Of a stretch of 64,000 nucleotides of DNA, positions 34,322 through 46,419 are shown one piece after another. Position 1 is the first letter of the stretch. Every line of letters begins with the position of its first letter. The stretch covers positions 112,026,238-112,090,237 of the forward strand of contig CM061227.1 of the NCBI GenBank assembly GCA_030844895.1, read 5' to 3'. Under the pieces are notes generated by a model that worked only from the letters and a program-made list of their open reading frames with translations, ran no database searches and was not told the DNA's origin. The position numbers were made by a program, and so were the translations under genes. Source of the stretch: Ambrosia x helenae. Lineage: Eukaryota > Streptophyta > Magnoliopsida > Asterales > Asteraceae.

Positions 34322-34980
34322 ATCCTATAAAAAACAACCATGACTTGTGAATACCCACCATTATTGTTGGTATTGGCCTCATAAAAAGAGATAAACATGT
34401 TACTTTTGAACAATATTAATCAAGTATACTTGTTTACAGAAACACTAGATAAACAACTACATGAGTTGAATTGTATATTCGGTGAGCACTCGATGGTAGT
34501 GGCGTAGCCAGAAATTTTTTCTTACAGATTTGGAAAATTTTGAGGGATGAACAACCGATTTTTTTATCACTATGCTTCGGCCTTTTCTGTCTGGAGTAGT
34601 TAGTTGTTTAGGTCAGGCTGAGTAGTGATACCTTTTTAAGGTACCTATCATTTCTCTCGCATTTTCATTTATATTTTTGGTCTTTGTTTGTGTAACATTT
34701 GCATGATTCCGGGACTTTATCGTATTTACATTCATAGTCCTTGTACTTTGATCGTTCTGAATTTTAATAAAAGTTGAATTTTGTTAATCGTTACATCTTT
34801 CTGGTTATATTTCGGCATTAATCATAATCGTGTAATGGATCGTAATTTAAAAATGTCGTGTTTTGGCATTTTATTGAATCTTATCATTTTAATTTTAATT
34901 GTGAATTTTTTATATATACATTTTTTTATTAAAACGCGAATAAACTTATCAAGAGGATTGAGGAAACATTAAAGTTTTAA
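34318..34980. other. Non-coding AT-rich sequence
   Basis: Contains GTGGCGTAGCCAGAA near 34,500, a motif often found at hAT-like MITE ends, but no partner end was found. Nothing else can be supported. Confidence 0.4.
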
Positions 34981-34999
34981 GCCGAAATCCGTAAACGCA

Positions 35000-36426
35000 T
35001 AGAGTGCATTTGTAAGACTCATAAAAAGTTTATAAAAATCTAAGTTTTTTTAAAAGTTTTAAAATTTTTTTAGTTAACAATGGTTAAGTTTTATTATGAA
35101 AAGTTAACCAACAATATACTATAACGAACCTTGGTTAACTGCAGGGACTAAAGTTGAAATTTTGCAAAAGTTATAATTTAAACCAAACCATCCCCCCCCC
35201 TTTCTAATTTCCGACCGGCACAGATGCCAGAACCCGGCAAAGATCCGGCGAGCCTTAAAATCGTGTTAATATCATGTTTTAACCGTCATTTTTCAACCCC
35301 GTGCGTTTCTCCTTCAATCTTTAATGAATTAGTTATGTCGATAAACTAAAATCTTTTAATCTATTACTTAGAATATTTTTATTCCAAATATTCAAATAGT
35401 AATAATTATTTTTCTTGGTCATATATTTGATCTTAAATCATGATATACTTTTTTAGAATTTGAAATTTTAATTAAATTCGAGTTATCGTAAAACTTCATC
35501 TTCCCTACATAAGTCTAGAAAACCCTAATGCCTTAGACTCTAGATGCCTTAAACTTTTTAAGTTTTTCTTTCCTCATTAGTATTCTTATACGTATAGGTT
35601 GAGTCCCTTGGAATGCCCAGTTTTATTTTGTGATGAGCTTTATTGGATTTATCGCTTAGCAAAACTGTAAGTATACTTATCCCCTTTTTTGCTTTCTTAC
35701 ACTTTTTGGGGTGAAACATGTACACCTATGAAACTTACACTTGCACATACTCATAAACATTTTTACATACAATTCATATACGTTTTATGCGTTAAATTCT
35801 TTTGCTTTATGCTTAGACATAGACGTAGTATACTTGTGATCATTACATATTCATAAACATAAACGAAAACATATTCATATACATTTGGGAACCTAGTGGA
35901 AAGTACCTAAGCATGTGGGAAAGGTAAGTACCAATGCGAGAGGGGAGTCCTAGGTCCCGCCTAGTGGAGGGTACTTATGCATGTAGGAAGGGAAGTACCT
36001 ATGCATATGGGAACTCCTAGGTTAATTTTAGACTTTGTCATCATTGTGGTTTGATTTTGATTTTGATTTGCATTGTGTGCTTACGTGTTTACCGTATTGC
36101 CTTGAATGAATCATGACACTTGAATTGTAAAACATTTTTATACCTATATTATACGTATACAAACTAAGTGTACTCACCAGCATTATGTTGTTGACGTTTT
36201 ATTTTGTACATGTTTCAGGGAACTCTTGATGATTGTCACTTAGGCTTGGACTTAGACTTAATAAACAAGCTTTATGTATCGTTTTGTTTGAGACTTGATG
36301 TAATGGGTTGACTTTGATGTTTGACTCTTAATTATAAATTTGATAATATTTACACTTTAGTACCATGAGCTTTTGAACAATTGTCACTACGTGACACCTC
36401 GATGTTTCCGCCATCGGTTGGGGTGT
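35000..36426 (+). repeat. LTR family II fragment (3' part)
   Basis: The last 75 bases, from TTTAGTACCATGAGC to GGTTGGGGTGTTA, match the 3' ends of the LTRs at 27,716-27,790, 55,749-55,823 and 61,163-61,237. The AT-rich sequence before it also fits. The left boundary is uncertain and no target duplication was found. A G-rich repeat zone with AAGTACCTA and GCATGTGGGA units occupies 35,888-36,012. Confidence 0.65.
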
Positions 36427-36529
36427 TAAAGTTTGTTAAGACTTTTTTTCTATGTTAAAATTGTAATTTGAATTATTGAAGATAAATGGATATTTAGAGT
36501 TATTTTTGTTTGACCTGAACCGGATCGCC

Positions 36530-36645
36530 GACCCAAAACTTAAGTGTAACACCCGATAATTTCTTTTCGTTCTGTTCTTTTTGTTTCTTTCATTTTGGGG
36601 CTTTGCGCAATTTTCGGGACGAAAATTCTTTCAACGTGGGGATGA
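36530..36645 (+). mobile_element. Remnant of Gypsy internal 3' end with polypurine tract
   Basis: TTTTCGGGACGAAAATTCTT and AACGTGGGGATGA precede the LTR exactly as on the minus strand of the intact element (8179-8220). The rest of this element upstream has been lost, so only a 3' stub plus its 3' LTR remain. Confidence 0.8.
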
Positions 36646-39600
36646 TGTGACACCCGGCATATTCGGCTTAAACATTTTAGTAACATCTAAGTCTACCTTA
36701 GCGAGAAACGTTTATAAACAGACTTAACTGGGTTAGTTGAGTCGGGTCAAGTTAGGATTGTCCAGGGTTCAATGATCTGGAGGATCATTGGGAGTCATTT
36801 TGGGAATACACTAGTACCGGGTCCCGTTGTTGGTGACATTACATGAACTAATTAAGTATATGTGTAGATTATGGGTCGTGTGGTGGATTATATACATAGA
36901 TGTGTTTAAATGATGTGTAAAGGATTATCCGTGCTTAAATGTGTTAAACATAAACTAAGGTTGCATGCTCATATGTTAAAGTACGTTAGAATGCGTTAAA
37001 CACGACAAACTGGAAAACTAAATAAACATGGACTCTGGTTCGACCACTTCGAGTGGTCGAATGAGGAATTTTGTTTGGTTCGACACTTTGTAAATGGGCG
37101 AACCTGGGATGTGGAATTGAAAGAATTCCCTTCGACCAGGACAGGGCTCATTCGACCCTGTGGAAGGGTCGAAGGAGGCTACATTCGACCACTGATAAGG
37201 GGCGAAGGAGGATTAGTATAAATACCAAACTTTGTCATTTTTCACCATTTCACAAACCCTAACCGTCTCAAAACACTCTCAAACGATTTCAATCACTAAG
37301 GAATGAGTTTTTGCTCTTCTTTTTCATAATCTAACCTATCTACAACATCTAAACAAGAATCCAAGGTGTGTTCTTGATTCTAAACCTTTTTAAAGCATTT
37401 TAATTCGTTTTCATCTAACCCTAATTGTCCGGATCTGTTCTAAGGGTGTTTTTGTGACACCCGGCAAATTCTGGTTAACAACGTTGTCTAGATGAAAGTC
37501 TACCTTAGCGAGTCACGCGTATATTGTACTTAACTGGGTTAGTTAAGTCGGGTTATGGTTTGGGAACTATCGGTTTAGTCTAGAAGATCATTGGATGTTG
37601 ATCTAGAGGTTCATTAGATGTCAGTCCTTAACCAAGTGTACAAATGGTGACGATTTGTAGGATCGTCAGGGCATACGGAACATACAAGTCTCGAGTCCCG
37701 GGAATTGGTGAACGAGTGTGAATATGTGTATTTACAAGTGTTATGTGTTTACAATCATTATGTGACTTGTCGGTATGTGAATATGTGTTAACATATGTTA
37801 AAACGGGGTTTAACGCGCAAAACACACGGAACAGGCCCCTATAGGCGATTAGGATAGCCCAATCGCCTATAGTAGGGGCGAGTGGGCAGTCATACAGGCG
37901 AGTAGGGCCTAAATGCATGACTGTTCATGCGATTAGGCCCCAAATGCATGGACTTACATGCGATTAGGCTTCCTAATCGCGTGTAGAGGCTGCACAATCG
38001 CTAGTTACGGGCTGGACGACTAAAAACGACTATAAATACCATACTTGACCTCATAAACTTCATTATACAAACCCTAGTCGTCCCATAACCCGCCCCAACA
38101 CACACACAACCTCTGGAACGCGATTTTTGATCAAAACACAAGGTTTCAAGCTTAATCCATCATTCTTTCACAAATCTAAGGTTTGGTTTCCATCCATGAA
38201 TCTTTATAAACGTTTTCATTCAATCCCTAATGGTCCAGACCTGTTCTAAAACGAAAAAGCTTTCTGAAAATCGTTAATAAGTGTTGATAATCGGATTCTA
38301 ACTAGTATACATGTGTTATGTGTGTTTATGATTAGAAAGCTAGGGTTTTTATGATTCAAGATGAATGAATGACGTGTTATTATGTTAGATCAGAATAATA
38401 ATGATATTATGATGATAAAATCTGAGTAACTGATTATTAGGGTGATAGTTACGCATGTTAGTGTGATGTTGCATGCTATGTGAATGGTGTTTGGAATACG
38501 TGATTGCATGCAGGACTGATAATACGAGGCAAAACGAAGGATTTTAGTTTAAACATGTTTAGAATAGTTGTTGGGATGATATTGGGTGGTTACACACGTT
38601 CTAGATCTGATTTGGAGCGTTAAACGCGCGAAAAACTGGAACAGCAAGGTTACAGGCGATTAGCAACCCTAATCGCCTATGTTAGAGGCGATTAGGAGGC
38701 CAATCGCCCATAATTCATGCGATTGGGGGCTAAATGCTAGTACTTATAGGCGATTAGCCCTAATTGCTAGTTGATACATGTGGTATAGCCCTAAATGCTA
38801 GTAGTTACATGTGGTATAGCCCTAAATGCTAGTAGTTACATGCGATTAGCCCTAAATGCTAGTAGTTACATGCGATTAGCTTTCCTAAATGCTAGTTGAC
38901 TTTTCCTAATCGCGTGTACTGCTGCTGTAAGTGTAAATTAGCATTCCGAGACCCGATTTGACATGTAGGAACATGCTAGGAACCCCGTAACATATCTAAT
39001 AACTTGGTAACATATGTTTGGATGTAATTCGGTGATACGTGAACTATGTGCTATAACTTGTTGTGCGTTAACGTATGTTAAGTGAGATTACATGATTGCA
39101 TGTTTGAGAGCGTAAACATAACACGGGAAGTCTCGGGTCACCAATGGGATGTCGAGTCTTGTACTTTGGGTCAGTTAAACAGTCACGGTGTTTTCAAACG
39201 AACTTGGTTATGGTCTGGACATCTAGGGACTAATTAACCTGCGGGTTATTAGTCTAAGTGCTTGTAACTGTCATATGTTAGGTCGCCACTTTACGGGACT
39301 AGCATAGCAGCTGAGTTATTCGTATTACGAAGTAACGCAACTTAAGGTGAGTTTACGGCCCCTCTTTTAAACTGGTTTACACTTTTCGGGGGAGAAAACA
39401 TGTGTTAAAACGATTATTTGGTAACTACTGTCATACTATGGGTTTCTATTGTGTACTACACGATCTTTGGAAGTCCCGGGGGGAACCATGAATGTGCGGG
39501 TTTGCACAACGGGGAAATGTGAATAGCGCTATTGGGAGTGACCAACCCCGCTCGTCGGCTTGGAGGGCCGGGCGAGTGCATATTGTCTCAAACAGGAACA

Positions 39601-41771
39601 ACAGGAACAACAGGTTTACTTTTCGGGCACAACATCTGGTATGCGAGTTAGTAATGGTTTTCCAATCGTGGTAGTAACAAAACATACGCCTAGCTAGCGT
39701 ACACTGGTTTTCGATTTGTTATAGTATGGACAGGTTGACTTGGTACTTGGATTACAAAACCTGTAAACTCACCAGCATTTTTGTGTTGACGTAAACTTTT
39801 ACATGTTTTCTCAGGTCGCTAAGGTAGCACTACTGGACTAGGGCGCACGCGTCTGCACGGCGTCTAGTTAGAGTCGCATGGTTTTCATATGTTGAACAAT
39901 TGGTTTACTTTTGAGATACTGTTTTGAATAAGCTTCCGCTGTAAACGGGGATTTTAAACTATGTTTTGAAATTGCATTATATTCATTTAGACTTGTTTAT
40001 TGTGATCGTTGGTTTGGATCCTGGTTTGTCATGCGCCTCGCGGTAAAACTCCGCAAGTGGATTTTGAGGGTGTGACAGTTTTCATGATCAAAAACCTTTT
40101 AAACATCTTTCTAAATCAAAACCTTATCATTTAAACATAGGTTTTCATGGTAATAAACATATGTTAATTGTGTATTATGTGGTGTTATGTGTTGTTCAAT
40201 GATTTGCTGTTGTATCTATGATAGAAACATGATATAGGATTGTTAATGATGCTAGGTTATTGTTGTCTAGGGTTAGAATTGGATAGATGGTGATGTTGTG
40301 GGTATTTTGGGGGTTTTAACGAATCTAGACTTAATGCATGATATTTATGATCAATAGAACTAATAAGAAAAATCGAACACTCGACAAACTGAGCATTTTA
40401 AGTTGAATATGAATCGATTTCAAAAGTTTCCAAATTGGGTAAAGAATCCATGCATGATTGTGACGTTTCCATAATTCTTACCATTTTGGGAAAGGGCTGA
40501 AATAGACGTATTATTGGGGGAAATCGGTGGGGTTTTGTAGGGATAAGTTATTCATACTTGACTGCTGTGTTTGATGATGTTTCGAGGTGTTTCGAATGTG
40601 TTTGAAGCGTTTTTAGGAAAATTTGAACAACAGGGGCGAACCTGGACTCCTTCGACCGATCGATTGGGCGAAGGAGAGAATCCAGGGTCGAACCTGGGAA
40701 AATTTGGGGCGAACGTGGTCAAACGGTCGAAGGAGGCATCAAATGGTCGAACGAAATATAAAACGGGCGAAGGAGACTTAAAACGGGCGAAGGAGACTTT
40801 ATCTGACTGGTTCGACCGTTCTGATGCAGAAATGAGATTTTTGATACAAACTAAGTGTTTTATGCTTGAACCTTGTGTGTAATCTATGTGTACTTGATTA
40901 GTTAGGGTAATGAGTCACCAACGTGATGTCGGGTCGGTCTAGTGTGTCGGTTAAACATTTAAACACGTTTTAAAAATATACCTGGTTACGATCTGGACAA
41001 TCGGGGACTAGATAACCTTATGGTTATTAGTCGGAACACTTATATGAACATTTTGATAGATCTCCGGTAGAGGGATTATCAAGGGCTTAGCATTTTTACT
41101 TGTAACCGAAGAACGCTATCTAAGGTGAGTTCACGGCCCCACTTTTACTGTTTTAACTTTTGGGGAGAAAACATGCGCTAAACTATTTTGGTAACATATG
41201 TCATACTATGGTTTTTAACTTGTATTGCTATACGATCTTTGAAAGTCCCGGGGGAAACCATGAATGTGCGGGGATGCACAACGGGGGAAATGTGGATAGA
41301 TCTATTGGGCGTGACCTGCCCCACTCGTCGGCTTGGAGGGCCGGGCGGGTGCATGTTGTCTCGAACAGGAACATTGGTATCATGCTGAACATTCGGGCTG
41401 CTTAAACATGCTAAACATTGCTAAACGTGTCTAGTAATGGTTTCCAATCGTAGTAGTAATAAAACATACGCCTAGCTAGCGTACTTGGTAACATTGATAT
41501 AGTATGGACATGGTAACGTTTTGGTAACACTTGGTAACATATTGGCGTCTAGGTTTAGATCATGTTTTGTAATAAACACTTGGTACAATTGGGTCTATGG
41601 TTTGTAACATGTTTAATGCTTCCGCTACTGGTTTTGAGTTTATGAAAACTATGTCTTTTTTAATGTCATGTATCTTCATATAGAGTTGTTTATTGTGACC
41701 GTTGACTTGGATCCTGGTTTGTCATGCGCCTCGCGGTAAAACTCCGCAAGTGGTAATTTGAGGGTGTGACA
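36646..41771 (+). repeat. Gypsy LTR (family I relative) interrupted by a second solo LTR
   Basis: Starts TGTGACACCCGGCA, ends GAGGGTGTGACA; about 2.5 kb once the nested LTR and its duplicated 5 bp are removed. It shares with the intact Gypsy LTR the ends and the stretches GTCATGCGCCTCGCGGTAAA and ACATACGCCTAGCTAGCGTA. Two clusters of TTCGACC/GGTCGAA and GGGCGAA repeats lie at 37,037-37,215 and 40,637-40,815. No genes. Confidence 0.85.
37453..40077 (+). repeat. Nested solo LTR, 2625 bp (family I)
   Basis: TGTGACACCC...GGGTGTGACA with perfect target duplication GTTTT at 37,448-37,452 and 40,078-40,082. It has nearly the same length as the LTRs of the intact Gypsy element and shares most of its sequence in opposite orientation. 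Its repeat islands use GGCGATTAG/CTAATCGCC and CATGCGATTAG, at 37,840-37,990 and 38,655-38,930. The second includes about four copies of a 30-bp unit around CCCTAAATGCTAGTAGTTA. Confidence 0.92.
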
Positions 41772-42043
41772 TTAAGGGTAGAAAAAAAAATTAAGTCCTG
41801 TGACTTTTGACTCAAACTAGTCAAAAGTTCAAGATCCGCTACTAGTTAAGGAGCAACGCCCAGAAATGTTGCGTGACCCTGTATGCACTATGCGCTACTC
41901 CATTAATTTTCATGTTTAATATTTTCCCTAAATAAGGAAATGAATCGGATATGGTGACAACAATGAGCTTTTCATGAAAGTGTTAGAATGTTTCATGAAC
42001 GACGATTCGGTTGAAATATAGAAATGCAAATGTCTATCTATAA

Positions 42044-42363
42044 GGCTACATGGGTAGTCATCACCCTATCACACCACTAACTAATTCTCATGTGTCACCT
42101 CATTTTATCACAATCTATCACAAGTTATATGGGTGGTCATCACAACTATCACTAAACTTTCTTTTTTAAATAAAATAAAATAAAATCATTTTTTAAATTT
42201 AAATAAAAAAGTACAACACAAAATTAAAATTTATATAATTGTTAATATTAAATAACATATTATTATTACACGCCCATCACTCCATCACGTCCGCGATGAT
42301 CATCACGACCTGTGATGATTTTGACCATCACGGTCAGCCCATCACGGACCGTCCCGTTCACCC
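42044..42363. mobile_element. PIF/Harbinger MITE
   Basis: 320 bp with ends GGCTACATGGGTAGTCATC and, reverse-complemented, GGGTGAACGGGACGGTCCG, imperfectly matched. TAA lies at both borders (42,041-42,043 and 42,364-42,366). No coding capacity. Confidence 0.55.
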
Positions 42364-42366
42364 TAA

Positions 42367-43198
42367 GAAAAGTTTATAAAAAACACTTGCAGGTTTTTAC
42401 TTGAATTTTGCATATGTCCTTTTGGATCATACTTATATGGTTCTCGTGTAACAGGATACAACATCATGCCTTGAATCAAAATATTATTTATCCGTAGTAT
42501 TATTTGATATAGCTTATACACATTTTGGATCAAAAATTTTGAGATATATTTAAAGAACAAAAAAATATAATAAATGAATTGTTGCAGTTTTTATGGGGAC
42601 GGGGCGCTACCAGAATTGGCCACGGGTACCACACTACCAGCACGGTAACACCGCTGCCACAGTTGCTGGTAGGGGTCCCGTGAACCAATTTTTGGTTCCA
42701 TCTAACGGGCTGGTAGTGTGGCACGGTCCAAACTTTTAGGTGTTTTTAATTCCTTTTTTGACCGTTTTAACGTTTATTAATTGTTTTTGACTTTCAAACG
42801 GTCATATTTTGTTACCGTTTAAGTCTTTAGTTTATAAAAACACAATACATTCCCACGGTTTTGAAATGATCTCGTGGAACATCTAGACGGACTTGATCTA
42901 TCGCATCTCGACGAGGAGGACTCCGAATAGTTTTTCTTTTATTTAGTTTATTTTTAATTTATGTGTATTTGTATTTCTATTTTTATTTGCTTTTAATATT
43001 GTAAGTTTATTTTATTTATAAATAATATGTTAATTAATGTTTCTTAAAAACTAAAAAATAAAGATTTCAGTGAAGTGAATCAGTTAAGTGCTGCTAACAA
43101 AAAAGTGAATCAGTAAAGTAAATCAGTGAAGTGATATAGCAGTGCAGGATTAGTTAAAATCAATAAAAGAAAATCAACATTCTAGTAGTGCCCCTTGT
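42367..43198. other. Non-coding sequence, GC-rich patch at 42,596-42,730
   Basis: The patch has CGGGxxCTGGTAGTGTGGCACGG-type inverted pieces and may be part of a Harbinger-like element. The remainder is AT-rich. No gene is seen. Confidence 0.35.
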
Positions 43199-43527
43199 GG
43201 CCTAATGTTTGCTTGCTTAGATTCCCGGGTTTCCCTGTTAATATTCTGAATCTCGGTCCTCGGACCCGGAGAAGCTTTCATGGATCGCAATATTGGCAAC
43301 ATGGTCCCTACATTTAGTAAAGTGACAAAAACGGTCCTTAACTTTTAGCATTTAATTTGTTTTCTTGGACGATTTGCTAATAACACGCTAACATAGTATA
43401 TATGTTCGGTTTGCAGCAGCGGTACTCGAGTGTTTGGTGCTAGTATTGCATACGCCGTCTTATGTAGAACTCAAGGTCGCAGCTGATTATGTTTTTATAT
43501 ATTTATACTTAATTAACTATTCAATTT

Positions 43528-43716
43528 CAGTGGCGAAGCTTGACCCGAAGGTTCGGGGGGTCGGAAGTCACCGGGGGGGTCTGAAGTCACTAGTTTCGGG
43601 GGGTCGAAACCCTATATTTTCAAAATTTTCTATACGAATACTATATAATCGGAACTACTGCGCGAAAATCCGGGGGGCCGGCCACCCCTCCCCGCCCTTA
43701 CTATGCTGCGCCACTG
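43528..43716. mobile_element. hAT MITE, 189 bp
   Basis: Ends CAGTGGCGAAG and, reverse-complemented, CAGTGGCGCAG. Perfect 8-bp target duplication TTCAATTT at 43,520-43,527 and 43,717-43,724. G-rich interior without coding capacity. Confidence 0.88.
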
Positions 43717-44316
43717 TTCAATTTTATATGTTGTTTATAAATCGAATACAAGGTTAGGTGCATAAATTTAATAAGCAGTTGTTATAGGTTAGGTCATTTT
43801 GGTCATTAATTGGACACGGTCGATGTGATTGAATTGAACGGCTACTAGCTCTTAACGACAAAGTAGAAACTTCGTAGTTATCTTCATCCGTCTCAATTAA
43901 CTGTAACATGTGACAACATATATAAGTTTAACAAAATTGTCGAATATAAAGTCCTAATTATCTGGATCAAAATTAAGGTGAGTGATTTAAGAAAAGCTTA
44001 ACAGATATATTGATTTTTGTTAGTTCCAATGACTTAAACATGTTATGATTGAGTAAATAATGTGTAGCATCCGCAATTGCAAAGTTGAGATCAATCATTA
44101 TGTTGGGTCTGAAGTCATTTTGCTTATTGGGCTTGGTAAAGGCTTAGAAGACTTTGGGCCCATTTTGATACATGATTGTTTTTCTTGGCGCCTGAGTTAG
44201 AGACTCCAATTATATGGATATCTTTTATTACTTTAGGTTCATTGGATGAACATAGTAGATTGAGTATTCACAAGATTTGTGCAGGGACTCGAAACGAGAC
44301 AAGACATAAATAAAAT

Positions 44317-44490
44317 CAGTGGCGGATCTAGGTCACAAAATCAGTAGTAACGTTTTTTATTTTTTTCATTTTAGTAGCAACGTTTTCCAAGTTTCGTAAA
44401 AAAAACCAAATTTTCCACTAATTTTCCACTACGCGCGCGAAGTTGAGCCGCAACGTCCGCAACCCCTCCTCTTTAATTATGTCCGCCCTG
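44317..44490. mobile_element. hAT MITE, 174 bp
   Basis: Ends CAGTGGCGGATC and, reverse-complemented, CAGGGCGGACAT. The 8-bp flank AATAAAAT / AATAAAAC at 44,309-44,316 and 44,491-44,498 has one mismatch. Confidence 0.72.
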
Positions 44491-45406
44491 AATAAAACAC
44501 ATAGTTCTATATATATTACGTACACATACAAATAAGTTTGGTGGCCGGGTGGTATTTATACCCACAATTTGATGATTAACTAACCGTTTTGAACTACCTA
44601 GCTAACCAAACGAGTTCCAGGGGCAGATCGAGGGGTTCCTACCAGGAACCCCCTCGGTTTGGGAAAAAAAATCGAAACATTTAGTGGAAAATTAAAAAAT
44701 TAGTGAAAATTTACGAAATGAATCCCCTAAAAATTGTTTATGGATACACCACTGCAACCGACACATCCTAAAGTCCTAATACCTGTAAAATTACACACTA
44801 ATCTCTTGATTATTAAATCCCAACACTACCAAAGAAAAATTGATTGCAGAGAATCCTAATGCAATAGGTGAAGAACTACAAACACTTGTGAAGGTAAAAG
44901 TGTAAAACCACTTGACCATTTCAATAATAACAATACATGCATGTTGGCTTGTACCATATGCTAATTTGATGTAGGAACATTAATTGAATTGACCACTAGA
45001 ACATACAACAAAGTTTAGCGCTCGTCTAACTAAGTACAAGCTCAGCTCGTATAACTCAAAAACCCAAGCTTAAACTTGACTCGTTCCATTTCGAGCTCTA
45101 TGCTAATGATTCCATAAAGAAAGGCTACGCTTACATGTAAGATTTTCTTTTGGCAGATATGCATTAGGTGTTTGGGACTTTATTCGTCACAACTAGAAGA
45201 TCGATCGATAGATCATATATAAGATGGGTGTGTTTCAACCCCTAGATCTTAAACTGTCTCTGATGATCAGATGCCATAGTAATATTTATACGGTTGCCTC
45301 ATGAAGTATCAAGTATGGATATTAACACAAGAGTTTACTTACTATTCTTATATATGTTAATTTTATATAATTTTATATATATAGAAACGATCCATAATAA
45401 CAAAAA

Positions 45407-45720
45407 TAATTGTTGGTGGGGTTGCGGGACAACGGCTTTGTGCCGGGGCAGACGGTTTTGAAAGCGGAAGCTAATAAGGTTGCTAAGCACGAAGCAGCAT
45501 GTCTAGAGAATCAACATGTGTTCTTGCAGTTTGCTTTTGACACATTTGGATCCCTGGCCCATGAGGCAGTGCGTTTCTTGGAACGAGTGCAGAAGGTGGT
45601 TTACAGCAACTCGCAGAGCCCTAAAAACCAAGGGTTTGTATTTAGAAGGATATAGTTTGCAATTCAAAAGGGGATAGCGGCGCAGCTTGTTGTCCGTTTA
45701 CCCACTATCCAAATGTAATT
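45407..45720 (+). pseudogene. Decayed coding fragment, unrecognised
   Basis: An open stretch of 81 codons (45,410-45,655) reads VAKHEAACLENQHVFLQFAF, DTFGSLAHEAVRFLERVQKV and FVFRRI, then a stop. The same frame continues FAIQKGIAAQLVVRLP to about 45,713. This clear protein-like continuation after a stop suggests a broken gene piece. It reminds me of a peptide often annotated in repeat-rich plant genomes, but I cannot name the family. It is unsupported by neighbours and lies in unit 1 of the duplication only. Confidence 0.45.
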
Positions 45721-46157
45721 TGATCTATGATGGAATGGAAATTCATATTCTACTCAAACTGTTGATAAAAATGGGTGGGTCAAAGACATCTGACATATGC
45801 AATAACTTGTTTGTAATCTGATACACATGGTGCACAAGACAGCTAGCACAGCATGCACAATACAGCACTACCAATCAATATTGTCGACAACCGTTGGCCA
45901 CCACCACAATCAAATCTTCTTACTTGTCTAAACTACCATTTAACACCCACAAAGGAAAACCGACTCTTTGGGTAAAAAAAGAAAACAATAATAACAGGAA
46001 TTTTCAACGAAAACATTAGGAAAACGGTTTTTAAAATTCGGCCAACCAAAGAAAAATTGAAACTTGAAAGAGATGTCTATAATAAAAAGTGTTGTAATTT
46101 ACAGATTAAAAAAAAAAAAGATGATTTCAATGAAGGATCCCCAAATAAACAGCATAA

Positions 46158-46419
46158 GGCTGGTGGGTGTGGGGGACGGCGCCAGCCCATCCATAGTGCC
46201 CCCCTTAGGCCTGGCACGTCGCCTTGGTCAATGAGGAGACGAAAGGGACGAGCCACCCTCTTCCTTTTTCTTCCCCACCCTCTTCCTTCTTCTTCCGCTT
46301 GGAGGTCCATCACCTACACCCCAAGCCCATCACTTGGGTGATGAGCTGGACCCCGGTGACGTGGCGGCTGATGTGGAGGCTTGTCCCTAAGTGATGGACC
46401 ACCTCCACACCCACCAGCC
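46158..46419. mobile_element. PIF/Harbinger MITE, 262 bp
   Basis: Perfect 15-bp ends GGCTGGTGGGTGTGG / CCACACCCACCAGCC with TAA at both borders (46,155-46,157 and 46,420-46,422). GC-rich interior, no coding capacity. Confidence 0.85.

Larger units (their letters stand above)
43199..44893 (+). pseudogene. Beta-carbonic anhydrase pseudogene
   Basis: Three decayed exons in the order and strand of the gene at 1-1866. 43,199-43,322 matches exon 3: FACLDSR is still readable, then a one-base loss in the CCCCT run shifts the frame, and GEAFMARNIANMV survives only as GAAGCTTTCATGG-type DNA identity. 43,785-43,878 matches exon 4: GHGRCD, then TGA in place of a glycine codon, then IERLLALND. 44,825-44,893 matches exon 5 with an open frame (KLIAENPNAIGEELQTLVK) and a GT donor. 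Exons 1, 2 and 6 were not found. Two small hAT MITEs sit in its introns. Divergence is much greater than in the copy at 16,260, so this is an older duplicate. Confidence 0.85.

Noticed and set aside
44608..44755. Possible further hAT MITE (CAGGGGCAGATCG ... CACCACTG)
   Set aside because: The ends are only weakly inverted and the 8-bp flanks do not match.
46057..46341. Open frames of 78-94 codons around 46.2 kb
   Set aside because: They lie mostly inside a GC-rich Harbinger MITE and have no protein-like features.
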